From contig JAYUIJ010000098.1 in assembly GCA_043766165.1 (NCBI GenBank), positions 1 to 16,373 on the forward strand: DNA of 16,373 nt, written 5' to 3'. Of this stretch, positions 3,449-9,988 are shown piece after piece (position 1 is the stretch's first letter; each line of letters starts with the position of its first letter). The notes beneath the pieces were generated by a model. It was not told where the DNA came from and searched no databases. It saw only the letters and a list, made by a program, of their open reading frames with translations. A program made the position numbers and the translations under genes. Source of the stretch: CAIJZX01 sp043766165 (GTDB lineage: Bacteria > Patescibacteriota > Patescibacteriia > SBBC01 > CAIJZX01).

Positions 3449-6112
3449 TTACCGATTCCCGTAACTCCTAATAATTTCCTCAACCTGATCCATCTTCACC
3501 GACAGCAACTGCGACACACCATCATTACCCATGGTCACGCCATAGAGAATCGAAGCTTTTTCCATGGTCGCGCGATTATGAGAAATAGTGATGAACTGCG
3601 TGCTGTGAGCCAACTGTTCTAAGATCGCGGCGAAACGTTGTGAGTTAGCTTCGTCGAGCGCCGCGTCAACTTCGTCGAGCACAACGAATGGCGATGGGTT
3701 GTTGGAAATAATAGCGCACAGCAGCGCGATTGATGTCAGCGCCCGTTCGCCACCGGAGAGAACATTGATTGACTGTAGTTTTTTACCTGGTGGCGTAGCT
3801 TTGATATCGATACCAGTAATAACTTTTTCTTCTGACTTCTTGGCTTTTACTTCCGGCGCGACTTCACCATTCGCTTCCGCCATAGCGACTTCCGCTTCGG
3901 TCAAATCATCATCAGATCGCGGGACTTCTTTTATGAGAACCAATTCAGCGCGCCCACCGCGGAACAGTGTGCGGAAGTAGGTGTTAAATTCATCATTAAT
4001 CTTCTTGAACGCTGTATCAAATTTTTTGGTGATAATTGTGTCGAGCTCACCAATAGCTATTTCGAGCGACGTAATTCCAGATTTCAAATCTTCGGCCTGC
4101 TTCGATAAGAATTCCCAGCGCTCGTTTGTCTCGGTGTATTCTTGCGTCACCGTTTCATCAATTCCGCCAATCAGCTGAATCTGCTTGCTTAGGTGACCTA
4201 TTTCTTCCGCCATCATCGCCACATCGCCTTCCAACTTTTCCGTGGCCTTCGTTTCAATCAAGCCAACGGCCGTATCGCCCATGGCTTGTAGAATTTCACG
4301 TTTCAAATCATCGAGTCGTTGTTCGACCCGCGCTAATTTAATCTGTAGTTCATTCACTTCATGTGTCGCCGCGTTTAATTGATGCTGCGTTGAACGGAAT
4401 TCTTTCTGCAGTGAGAATAGTCGTTCTTTCTTGGTCGTTTCTAGGGTATTGAAATTATTGATTTCTTCACGTGACGAGGACAATCGTCCATCAACCAACG
4501 TCAACTCACGTTCAATCTTCTTGGCTTCGTCAACGTGAGCAGCATACGCGGCATCTGGGTTGGTTTTGGCTAGCTCCGTCACCGACACTTCCTGCTGAAC
4601 GCCATCCATTTCCGTCTGCACTTTCTTCAATTGTTCGGCCAATTGCGCGTCTTGTTGTTCAACCAGCTGTACTTCGCCGCGAAGTTTCATGACGACCTGT
4701 AACCGTTCTTGGCGCTGCCCGGCAACGGCCACTAAATGCTGCTGTAATTCAGTCAGTTGATGATGGTCAGTCGTAACATTAGCTGCGGTTAAACGCTTGT
4801 GTAGTTTTTCTAGTTCGGTGTGTAATTTCTTTGCTTCACCCCGAACATGTGACGCGTCAATCGTGTCAGCGCTGTGTAATTCTTCCAAAAATGATTCATA
4901 TTTATCGAAGAACGCCGCAATCGCTTCCTGGATTTCTGGCACGGTGACTTGCTCATGCCACTGTGACTGTAATTCCTGGAGTTGTTTTTCTAACGACACG
5001 AATTCGGCCTCAACTTTTTTCAACGCTGATTCATCGGTGTTCAACGCATTTTTGTGTCGCTCCAACGTGGCCGCCAACGTCGCGCGTTCTTCCTGCAACT
5101 GTTTAACTGTCCGCTGTAACTCATGAGCGCGGCGTTCTAAGAAAGCGGTCTCACCAGCGCCAGCTTGCTTAGCCGATAGTTCCAACTGTCCTTTAACCAC
5201 GGCTTGCCGTTCAAGCATCCGGTTTTTCTCGTCGAGAATCGTGTTGTACTGTTTCTGCAAAACGCCGAATGTTTCTGAAGCCGAACGTTCGCGCTCAATC
5301 GTTTCTAATTCTTGCTGAATAACTTCAAGTTCTTTAGCGATCGCGGCGCGTTGCCCGTCGCGTTCCGTGTGTTGTGTATGCAACGTCCCGTGTTCTTGCG
5401 TAATCTCCTGCCAGCGCAAACCGAAGTAGGTTGTTTGGGTCGTGCGTAATTGCTGTTCTACTTCTTCGCGTTTTTCTAAGCGTTTCACTTGGCGGGTTAA
5501 CGATCGCAAGCGTGGCTCAATTTCGATCATGATCGCTTCGCCTTGCGCTAAATTCTCTTTACTCTGATCCAGCTTCGAAACGGCTTGTTCTTTTTTTAAC
5601 TGATATTGTCGAACGCCGGCTGCTTCGTCGAACAAATGTTTGCGTTCTTGTGGGCTGGAGATTAAAAAACTGTCGATCATGCCTTGGCCAATTACCGAGT
5701 ACGTCCGTTGGCCAAAATTCGCTTGAGCTAAGAGCAATTGAATATCCTGCAACCGCGCTGGCTGACGGTTGATCAAATATTCTCCTTCACCATCGCGATA
5801 AACGCGGCGGGTGATGACAATTTCGCTGTAATCGATGTTCGCTTTACCGTCAGCGTTATTTAAAATCAGCGACACTTCAGCTACCCCAAGTCGGGATTTT
5901 TTATCCGAGCCAGCAAAAATAACGTCGTCGGCTTTCTTGCCGCGTAGTAATTTTAATGACTGTTCGCCGAGTACCCAGCGGATCGCGTCGGCCACGTTTG
6001 ATTTTCCGGAACCATTCGGTCCGACGATCGCCGTAATTCCCGTTTGAAAATCAAGCGAGAAACTATTGGCGAATGATTTAAATCCTTGGATTTCGAGTTT
6101 TGCTAGATACAT
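3449..6112 (-). CDS. smc: SMC-type chromosome segregation ATPase lacking a recognisable hinge, 887 aa
   Basis: SMC proteins form the ATPase arms of the complex that organises and segregates chromosomes. Both halves of the head are intact: FKSFA near the start, Walker A GPNGSGKS (31-38), the Q-loop region with GQGMIDSFLISSPQER (142-157) and FDEAAGV, the signature LSGGERA (785-791), Walker B FVVLDEVDAALD (809-820), and the switch region ISHNRATM followed by LYGVTM. Residues about 170-390 and 450-690 are heptad-like coiled coil. Typical bacterial SMCs have about 1150-1200 residues and a globular hinge of about 120 residues in the middle. Here the middle (about 390-450) is a short Pro-containing helical stretch (VPEIQEAIAAFFDKYESFLEEL) with no glycine-rich hinge consensus. 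The only cysteine lies in the C-terminal head, so there is no zinc hook. A charged insertion of about 40 residues (730-770) precedes GIDIKATPPGKK. No SD is visible. No scpA or scpB is in the window. Confidence 0.9.
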   Translation of the reverse strand: MYLAKLEIQGFKSFANSFSLDFQTGITAIVGPNGSGKSNVADAIRWVLGEQSLKLLRGKKADDVIFAGSDKKSRLGVAEVSLILNNADGKANIDYSEIVITRRVYRDGEGEYLINRQPARLQDIQLLLAQANFGQRTYSVIGQGMIDSFLISSPQERKHLFDEAAGVRQYQLKKEQAVSKLDQSKENLAQGEAIMIEIEPRLRSLTRQVKRLEKREEVEQQLRTTQTTYFGLRWQEITQEHGTLHTQHTERDGQRAAIAKELEVIQQELETIERERSASETFGVLQKQYNTILDEKNRMLERQAVVKGQLELSAKQAGAGETAFLERRAHELQRTVKQLQEERATLAATLERHKNALNTDESALKKVEAEFVSLEKQLQELQSQWHEQVTVPEIQEAIAAFFDKYESFLEELHSADTIDASHVRGEAKKLHTELEKLHKRLTAANVTTDHHQLTELQQHLVAVAGQRQERLQVVMKLRGEVQLVEQQDAQLAEQLKKVQTEMDGVQQEVSVTELAKTNPDAAYAAHVDEAKKIERELTLVDGRLSSSREEINNFNTLETTKKERLFSLQKEFRSTQHQLNAATHEVNELQIKLARVEQRLDDLKREILQAMGDTAVGLIETKATEKLEGDVAMMAEEIGHLSKQIQLIGGIDETVTQEYTETNERWEFLSKQAEDLKSGITSLEIAIGELDTIITKKFDTAFKKINDEFNTYFRTLFRGGRAELVLIKEVPRSDDDLTEAEVAMAEANGEVAPEVKAKKSEEKVITGIDIKATPPGKKLQSINVLSGGERALTSIALLCAIISNNPSPFVVLDEVDAALDEANSQRFAAILEQLAHSTQFITISHNRATMEKASILYGVTMGNDGVSQLLSVKMDQVEEIIRSYGNR

Positions 6113-6117
6113 TTGGA

Positions 6118-6150
6118 GAAGCTTTTAGCTTGTAGCTGATAGCTTTTAGT
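6118..6150. repeat. Decayed AGCTTTTAG-type simple repeat
   Basis: Several imperfect units of AGCTTTTAG / AGCTTGTAG / AGCTGATAG lie in the smc leader (6118-6150), with a related GTAGCTTATAGG at about 6210. They look like slippage-derived spacer and have no coding potential. Confidence 0.5.
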
Positions 6151-6189
6151 GGGAACACAGCTACACAAAATCAGCAAGATAACACCGAG

Positions 6190-6195
6190 ATTATA
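6190..6195 (-). promoter_or_regulatory. Possible smc promoter (-10 box)
   Basis: A perfect minus-strand TATAAT (6195-6190) lies about 78 nt before the smc start. The matching -35 is poor, so this is tentative. Confidence 0.35.
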
Positions 6196-6250
6196 GCATA
6201 AAGAGAGCGTAGCTTATAGGTTATCGTATGTCTTTAATAGTAACGCTGTG

Positions 6251-6279
6251 TTGACAGTCTGTTCTGTCAATGATAAGAA
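6251..6279 (+). promoter_or_regulatory. Promoter with overlapping inverted repeats (possible operator)
   Basis: TTGACA (6251-6256), a 17-bp spacer and TAAGAA (6274-6279) form a plausible promoter for the two small genes downstream. The -35 is one arm of TTGACAG-TCTGTT-CTGTCAA (6251-6270), a perfect 7-bp inverted repeat. CACAT-AGTA-ATGTG (6283-6296) and GACAA-N6-TTGTC (about 6309-6325) follow. Repeated dyads around a promoter suggest repressor binding, but no regulator gene is adjacent. Confidence 0.45.
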
Positions 6280-6346
6280 TGCCACATAGTAATGTGACAG
6301 ATGGTCTTTGACAAGATGGATTGTCTCGATGTACAGGAGGTGGGCA

Positions 6347-6628
6347 ATGCGGGTACCAGAAGTATTGATCCTAGTAGCCATGTTAATCGCTTGGGTATTC
6401 TGGCTGAGCAGAAAGTCGAGCGCTCCGTCAGTTACCAAATCATGGGTACGGTCACCGCTGCGATACAGCATCAAGATTATAATCACTGCACTTGGCACAT
6501 GGGTTGCCGTGGTAGCAGGGCGCATCCTCGGATACCCGGCTTGGGCTCAAGTGGCATTCGTTGTGGTTGGGGCGATGTGCTTTGTTGTTCAGGTGCGATC
6601 CGAACTTGGCCGTTTCGCACAAGAATAG
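6347..6628 (+). CDS. Small integral membrane protein, 93 aa, unknown function
   Basis: The ATG at 6347 follows an excellent SD, AGGAGGT; the frame extends to a TTG at 6308 that lacks one. The product has about three hydrophobic segments: residues 3-18 (VPEVLILVAMLIAWVFW), about 44-60 (IIITALGTWVAVVAGRI), and about 65-80 (WAQVAFVVVGAMCFVV). A basic loop lies between the first two, and a short polar tail follows the last. No family is recognised. The next gene starts 26 nt downstream in the same direction, and one promoter and one terminator enclose the pair. Confidence 0.65.
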   Translation: MRVPEVLILVAMLIAWVFWLSRKSSAPSVTKSWVRSPLRYSIKIIITALGTWVAVVAGRILGYPAWAQVAFVVVGAMCFVVQVRSELGRFAQE

Positions 6629-6654
6629 ACTCTCCATCGAACAAGGGAGTGAGC

Positions 6655-6912
6655 ATGAAGTCATCACGCCAAAAGCCGTCGACTCAGAAGTACGATTACG
6701 ATATTGTCTACCAGTGGACAAATAAACCGCCAGGAGCAAGATTCGGCTTGAGCTCTACATCAAAGACCATCAAGGATTGCTCAGACAGTCGCGCTCGAAC
6801 CCGTGCCAAGAAGTTCGTTGCCCGACTAAACAAACAAAGTTCAAAAAGGTATAAGCTTCTTAGGGTGGTTAAAGTGGTGCAACGCGAAGTTCTCGAAGAG
6901 ATTTTCCCGTAA
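6655..6912 (+). CDS. Small basic hypothetical protein, 85 aa
   Basis: The ATG at 6655 has an SD-like AAGGGAG about 5 nt upstream. The same frame is open well upstream, but that part overlaps the membrane-protein gene and has no initiation signal. The product is lysine- and arginine-rich (SRARTRAKKFVARLNKQSSKRYKLLRVVKVVQREVLEEIFP), has no signal or membrane segment, and might bind nucleic acid, though that rests on charge alone. It is the second gene of the 6347-6912 pair and is followed by an intrinsic terminator. Confidence 0.55.
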   Translation: MKSSRQKPSTQKYDYDIVYQWTNKPPGARFGLSSTSKTIKDCSDSRARTRAKKFVARLNKQSSKRYKLLRVVKVVQREVLEEIFP

Positions 6913-6937
6913 TGAAGATAACTTCACACTTCAACTG

Positions 6938-6972
6938 CTCCGAACATTCGTGTCCGGAGTTTTTCTTTTTTT
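6938..6972 (+). terminator. UUCG-loop intrinsic terminator (copy 1)
   Basis: CTCCGAACATTCGTGTCCGGAG (6938-6959) folds with a TTCG tetraloop and one internal mismatch, followed by TTTTTC and seven more T. A 25-nt stretch from the loop through the T run (about 6944-6968) is repeated exactly at 7591-7615. Confidence 0.9.
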
Positions 6973-6973
6973 G

Positions 6974-7002
6974 TTGACACTAGATCTAGTCTCGTGATAA
7001 GA
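6974..7002 (+). promoter_or_regulatory. Probable promoter with a 12-bp palindrome in the spacer
   Basis: TTGACA (6974-6979) starts directly after the preceding T run. A weak -10 (ATAAGA at 6997-7002, or TGATAA at 6995-7000) follows. ACTAGATCTAGT (6979-6990), a perfect 12-bp palindrome, fills the start of the spacer, where a repressor dimer would block polymerase. It serves the broken gene at 7086. Confidence 0.4.
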
Positions 7003-7085
7003 AGCTGTCAGATTGTTCGTTGACATGGTGTATTCCGGAATGATCCGGCGCAGCCTGAGGGAAGATGGCGCGGAGGTACAGACCT

Positions 7086-7560
7086 ATGTCCATGGAGTCA
7101 GAAAGTCGCGGGTAGCATATCTTGCTGGTAGTTTCAGTGCTCATGTTATCCTGGGCATTACTTTTTGGCCTCAATCAAAAGGCAAAGCTGAGGATTCAGC
7201 AAGAACAAACAACTGCTATCCAGGCGCAGTTAGCCATGACTGAATTGGCGCGTGATGTGTATGCGTATCATGCCCGAATGGAATCATGGCCCGAGGCAAT
7301 CAATCGTATACAACGACCAACCGGATCGACCCCCCGATCCATTCAAGGAATTTCGCACTCGTTGGCCGAATATGCGCCTGCAGGATGAGGTAGTTGGAGA
7401 CTCTGGAACAATCGACGCCTACCAAGGAAGCGCCTTTACAACTGCGTGTTACCAAAGTGGTGGGAAAGTTACTATTACCTACCGTCGTCTCACGGCTGTT
7501 GAGCCGCTCGATGTAAAGCCCGAAACTGATCTCGGTTATTCGTCGGTAGTGATTCAATAG
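7086..7560 (+). pseudogene. Disrupted small membrane-anchored protein gene
   Basis: The ATG at 7086 (or 7092) has a GGAGG about 9 nt upstream but reads only nine codons before an in-frame TAG at 7113. The same frame then continues with a hydrophobic segment (HILLVVSVLMLSWALLFGL), an amphipathic helix (QQEQTTAIQAQLAMTELARDVYAYHARMESWPEAI) and reaches a six-C tract (7330-7335). Removing one C joins it to the next frame, which gives a coherent C-terminal domain (DPFKEFRTRWPNM...TYRRLTAVEPLDVK) ending in TAG at 7558-7560, just before a terminator. The intact protein would have about 155 residues, with one membrane anchor and an outer domain; the layout loosely resembles pilin-like proteins. Two lesions argue for a pseudogene. 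Sequencing error at the C tract, slippage-based phase variation or recoding are alternatives. Confidence 0.6.
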
Positions 7561-7582
7561 CCAGCTGTCCGTAAAAAACTTA

Positions 7583-7615
7583 CTCCGTGCACATTCGTGT
7601 CCGGAGTTTTTCTTT
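7583..7615 (+). terminator. UUCG-loop intrinsic terminator (copy 2)
   Basis: CTCCG...CGGAG closes a hairpin with the same TTCG loop and T run as at 6938-6972; the left arm has an extra TG bulge. It lies about 23 nt after the disrupted gene's stop. Confidence 0.85.
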
Positions 7616-7746
7616 AGCCGACTTTTCGTAGAGGTATAAAAGCACAGAGAGTAGACAAAACAACGATATACCTTTTGGTCAAAAGATACATTCAAAAAGA
7701 AGCAATAATTTACATAAGCTTTCTAAGTTTTAACAATAGTTTTCGA
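7616..7746. other. AT-rich spacer without recognised features
   Basis: I see no open frame with initiation signals, no promoter pair and no stable hairpin here. It separates the plus-strand small genes from the end of the minus-strand core operon. Confidence 0.4.
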
Positions 7747-7830
7747 GCTAACGCTAAATACACCTACGGTTTAGGAGATTCTTCGCAACATAAAATAAGG
7801 CGGTTCCGCTCTCAAGGCTCAGAATGACGA
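7747..7830 (-). repeat. Dispersed repeat, family R2, copy B
   Basis: Read on the minus strand, this begins GTCATTCTGAGCCTTGAG, continues through a small GCGGAACCGC hairpin, then TGTTGCGAAGAATCTCC and ACCGTAG. It aligns over about 80 nt with 9989-10069 on the plus strand, including the conserved blocks GTCATYCTGAGCCT, CGGAACCG, GTTGCGAAGRATCTCCT and ACCGTA. The central hairpin differs by a paired A-T to G-C change. It lies just after the DUF456 gene stop and may be transcribed with that operon. Confidence 0.7.
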
Positions 7831-7835
7831 TGGTA

Positions 7836-8339
7836 CTATATCTTGTGCTGCAACCGCAGAATAAACAATCCAATCATGGCGATCGAGGCGACTAATTTAA
7901 TAATCGTCCCACCCATGAAAGCCACAATCGTGTAATTTCCGGATTGGTAGGAATAGACACGGTCGCGGCCATGCAACGTTTCGCCGATGATGGCGCCGAG
8001 CATTGGGCCAACCAAGTACGTGCCAATCGGATTAAAGAATGTTCCGATTCCAGCGCCGACTACCGCCCCAACAATTCCCCACGGCCCGGCTCGAAGTTTT
8101 TGGACGCCGCTGCGGCTAAGTGTGTAGTCAAGAAAAATAGTGCCAACCGCGATTAAGGAAATTATGCCTAAGAATTGCTGGTTAATATCCAAATATTTAT
8201 GGGCGACCGCGTAGATAAAAATACCAAACCAGACCGTTGGGACTGACGGGGCGACTGGGAAAACGATACTGATTAATCCACCAATGATCAAAGCGAAGCT
8301 GACAATGGTCGAAACAGTTTGAATCAGCGCGCTGCTCAT
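7836..8339 (-). CDS. DUF456 family membrane protein, 167 aa
   Basis: The product is hydrophobic with about four to five membrane segments. It shows the DUF456 layout: an N-terminal helix, GGLISIVFPVAPSVPTVWFGIFIYAV, a second helix pair, then the glycine-rich GIVGAVVGAGIGTFFNPIGTYLVGPMLGAIIGE and a C-terminal helix. The family is widespread and its function is not established. The ATG (8337-8339) touches the TAA of rnc (8340-8342) with no base between, so translation is almost certainly coupled to rnc. It is the last gene of the nusB-rnc operon, with repeat R2 copy B just behind it. Confident in the family; no role is inferred. Confidence 0.85.
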   Translation of the reverse strand: MSSALIQTVSTIVSFALIIGGLISIVFPVAPSVPTVWFGIFIYAVAHKYLDINQQFLGIISLIAVGTIFLDYTLSRSGVQKLRAGPWGIVGAVVGAGIGTFFNPIGTYLVGPMLGAIIGETLHGRDRVYSYQSGNYTIVAFMGGTIIKLVASIAMIGLFILRLQHKI

Positions 8340-9032
8340 TTATCCTTGCCAGCCTTTAGCGACTAAGCCATTTGTCGCGGCGTCAACTTGGGCTTCCTGT
8401 TTTGAAGCGCCTTCGCCGGTGGCGATTTCTTCGCTGCCAAGATAAATACCAACTTGAAAATGTTTATCGTGATCCGGTCCCCATTCTTTCAGGACGCGGT
8501 AATTCGGCGTAACGCCAACGATTTCCTGACTCTTTTCTTGGAAGCGGCTTTTCGGGTCGATATACAATTCGTTGTCGAGAATGTGTGCTAGCGTACTTAA
8601 AATATTTGTCGTGATAAATGTCCCGGCCGGTTCAATCCCACCGTCGAGATACATCGCGCCGATAATTGCTTCAATCGCATTAGCGTGGATATTCTGTCGC
8701 GCCTTTGAACCTTTATCTTTCGACTCGCCGCGAGACAACATCAGCCATTGGTCGAGATCAAGTTTTTTTGCGACTTCCGATAAACTCTTTGCGTTGACTA
8801 AGCTGGCGCGCCAGTTCGTTAAATCGCCTTCTGGGTTTGGATACTGTCGGTACAAGTAATCGCTAACAACAAGTTCTAACACCGCGTCGCCTAAAAATTC
8901 TAACCGTTCATTATGCCCCAAAGCAAAATCCGGATTCTCGTTCAGGTACGAACGGTGAACCATGGCCTGGCGGAGAAGCTGGTCATCTTTGAATGTATAA
9001 CCGACGGTTGTTTGTAGCGATTCGAGATCCAT
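8340..9032 (-). CDS. rnc: Ribonuclease III
   Basis: RNase III cuts double-stranded RNA, notably rRNA precursors, as a homodimer with two metal sites. The 230-residue length is normal. The N-terminal catalytic domain carries NERLEFLGDAVL (41-52), with the conserved acidic residues E42, E45 and D49, and a second site around HANAIEAIIGAMYLD (116-130), with E121. The C-terminal double-stranded RNA-binding domain covers about 158-228 and ends in GEGASKQEAQVDAATNG. The aspartate matching E. coli D114 is an asparagine (N118) here; other bacteria may share this, so activity is likely kept. No SD is visible. It starts 17 nt after the nusB stop and is joined end-to-start with the DUF456 gene, in keeping with coupled expression of rRNA-related genes. 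Confidence 0.93.
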   Translation of the reverse strand: MDLESLQTTVGYTFKDDQLLRQAMVHRSYLNENPDFALGHNERLEFLGDAVLELVVSDYLYRQYPNPEGDLTNWRASLVNAKSLSEVAKKLDLDQWLMLSRGESKDKGSKARQNIHANAIEAIIGAMYLDGGIEPAGTFITTNILSTLAHILDNELYIDPKSRFQEKSQEIVGVTPNYRVLKEWGPDHDKHFQVGIYLGSEEIATGEGASKQEAQVDAATNGLVAKGWQG

Positions 9033-9049
9033 GAAAAAACAATCAGGAG

Positions 9050-9535
9050 TTACTGTGTTGGCGGAGTTGTAGGCTGAGGCTCGTCCGGAGTTTTTGGCGC
9101 CGGTGCAGAGATTTTTCCGCTGGCCTGTAAATCGCGGAAGATAGCACCAAGAACGCCGTTCACAAACTTACCGGATGATTCGCCGCCGAAACCTTTAGCC
9201 ACTTCAATCGCTTCGTTAATCGCGACTTTCGGCGGTACATCAGGCGCGAACATTAACTCGAAGACGCCGATTCGCAAGACATTCCGGTCGACAATCGTAA
9301 TTTGTTCGAGTGGCCATTCCGGCGCGTACTTGGTAATCGTGGCGTCAATGTCGGCTTGATGTTCGCCAATACCTTTGATGATCGATTCGGAAAACCCTTG
9401 GTCGGAAAAATCCGGGGCGAATTGTTTGAAGTTTTCGTGGAGCAGTCCTAACAAGTCAGGATTTTTCCGGTCATTAAAATCCCATTCATACAACGTCTGC
9501 ATTGCTATTGTCCGCGCTAGGTGTCGGTTAGACAT
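9050..9535 (-). CDS. nusB: Transcription antitermination factor NusB
   Basis: NusB, with NusE (S10), binds boxA in rRNA leaders and supports antitermination. The 161-residue product has the all-helical NusB pattern: ARTIAMQTLYEWDF at the start, then IVDRNVLRIGVFELMF, VPPKVAINEAIEVAKGFG and SGKFVNGVLGAIFRDL. A Pro/Thr-rich tail of about 20 residues (APAPKTPDEPQPTTPPTQ) extends beyond the usual end. No SD precedes the ATG at 9535; a T-rich leader does. A minus-strand TATAGT (9578-9573) could be a -10 box, but its -35 is poorly placed, so the gene may instead be read from the rpmF promoter. It is followed within 17 nt by rnc. Confidence 0.92.
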   Translation of the reverse strand: MSNRHLARTIAMQTLYEWDFNDRKNPDLLGLLHENFKQFAPDFSDQGFSESIIKGIGEHQADIDATITKYAPEWPLEQITIVDRNVLRIGVFELMFAPDVPPKVAINEAIEVAKGFGGESSGKFVNGVLGAIFRDLQASGKISAPAPKTPDEPQPTTPPTQ

Positions 9536-9584
9536 AAAAAAAATTTAGTCTATTACAGAATCGAATAACGCTACTATATTCTGC

Positions 9585-9615
9585 GGATCCTGAGCCGGGT
9601 CGAAGGGTTCGGGCT
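9585..9615. repeat. Partial GATCCTGAGC...TCGAAGG repeat
   Basis: GGATCCTGAGCCGGGTCGAAGGGTTCG resembles the CCTGAGC...CGAAGG block pattern of repeat family R2, but as a shorter fragment. It lies in the 136-nt gap between rpmF and nusB. Assignment to the family is tentative. Confidence 0.35.
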
Positions 9616-9671
9616 AAGTGACGGTTGGACATGGGAAAGGGCGGGTGATGTTAAAAGATTACGGTTGAAAG

Positions 9672-9932
9672 TTATTCCTTTTTCTTTTCTTCTTTCTTCT
9701 CCTCGGTCTTTTCTGTACTGGCCTTTTTATTCTTCTTGGCGCGCTTCTCAACTTTCGAAGCCATCTTCAAGACTGCGCGGCCGTTGTAGTAGCCACAGTG
9801 CTTACATACTTGGTGCGGGCGAATATTACGTTTGCAGTGGCTGCAGACGCTTAAACCGATTTTCTTTAAAGCAAAGTGACTGGCGCGTTCGCGCTTGCTC
9901 TGTTTAGTACGGCGTTTGGCGGGGAGACCCAT
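9672..9932 (-). CDS. rpmF: Ribosomal protein bL32
   Basis: bL32 is a small zinc-ribbon protein of the large ribosomal subunit. The first 57 residues match the family: GLPAKRRTKQSKRERASHFAL, then a zinc site formed by CSHC and CKHC spaced 12 residues apart. About 30 further residues form a lysine- and glutamate-rich tail (KKASTEKTEEKKEEKKKE) not found in most bL32 proteins, giving 86 residues in total. No SD precedes the ATG. A good promoter lies about 180 nt upstream, and repeat R2 copy A sits within the leader. It is the first gene of the core block before nusB, rnc and DUF456. Confidence 0.92.
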   Translation of the reverse strand: MGLPAKRRTKQSKRERASHFALKKIGLSVCSHCKRNIRPHQVCKHCGYYNGRAVLKMASKVEKRAKKNKKASTEKTEEKKEEKKKE

Positions 9933-9939
9933 GGGGATG

Positions 9940-9975
9940 CGTGATTAAAGTTGAAGGATTAAGGTTGAAGGTAGG
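9940..9975. repeat. Decayed AAAGTTGAAGG simple repeat
   Basis: Near-identical short units (TTAAAGTTGAAGGATTAAGGTTGAAGG) lie just upstream of rpmF. A related TTAAAAGATTACGGTTGAAAG is at about 9651. They look like slippage-derived spacer. Confidence 0.45.
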
Positions 9976-9988
9976 TTGGGGATCTAGC

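Noticed and set aside
6214..6525. 103-codon minus-strand open frame
   Set aside because: It lies opposite the SD-led 93-residue membrane-protein gene and its promoter, and its translation is not protein-like.
7300..7695. 131-codon minus-strand open frame
   Set aside because: It runs through a plus-strand terminator and the disrupted gene, and has no SD or promoter.
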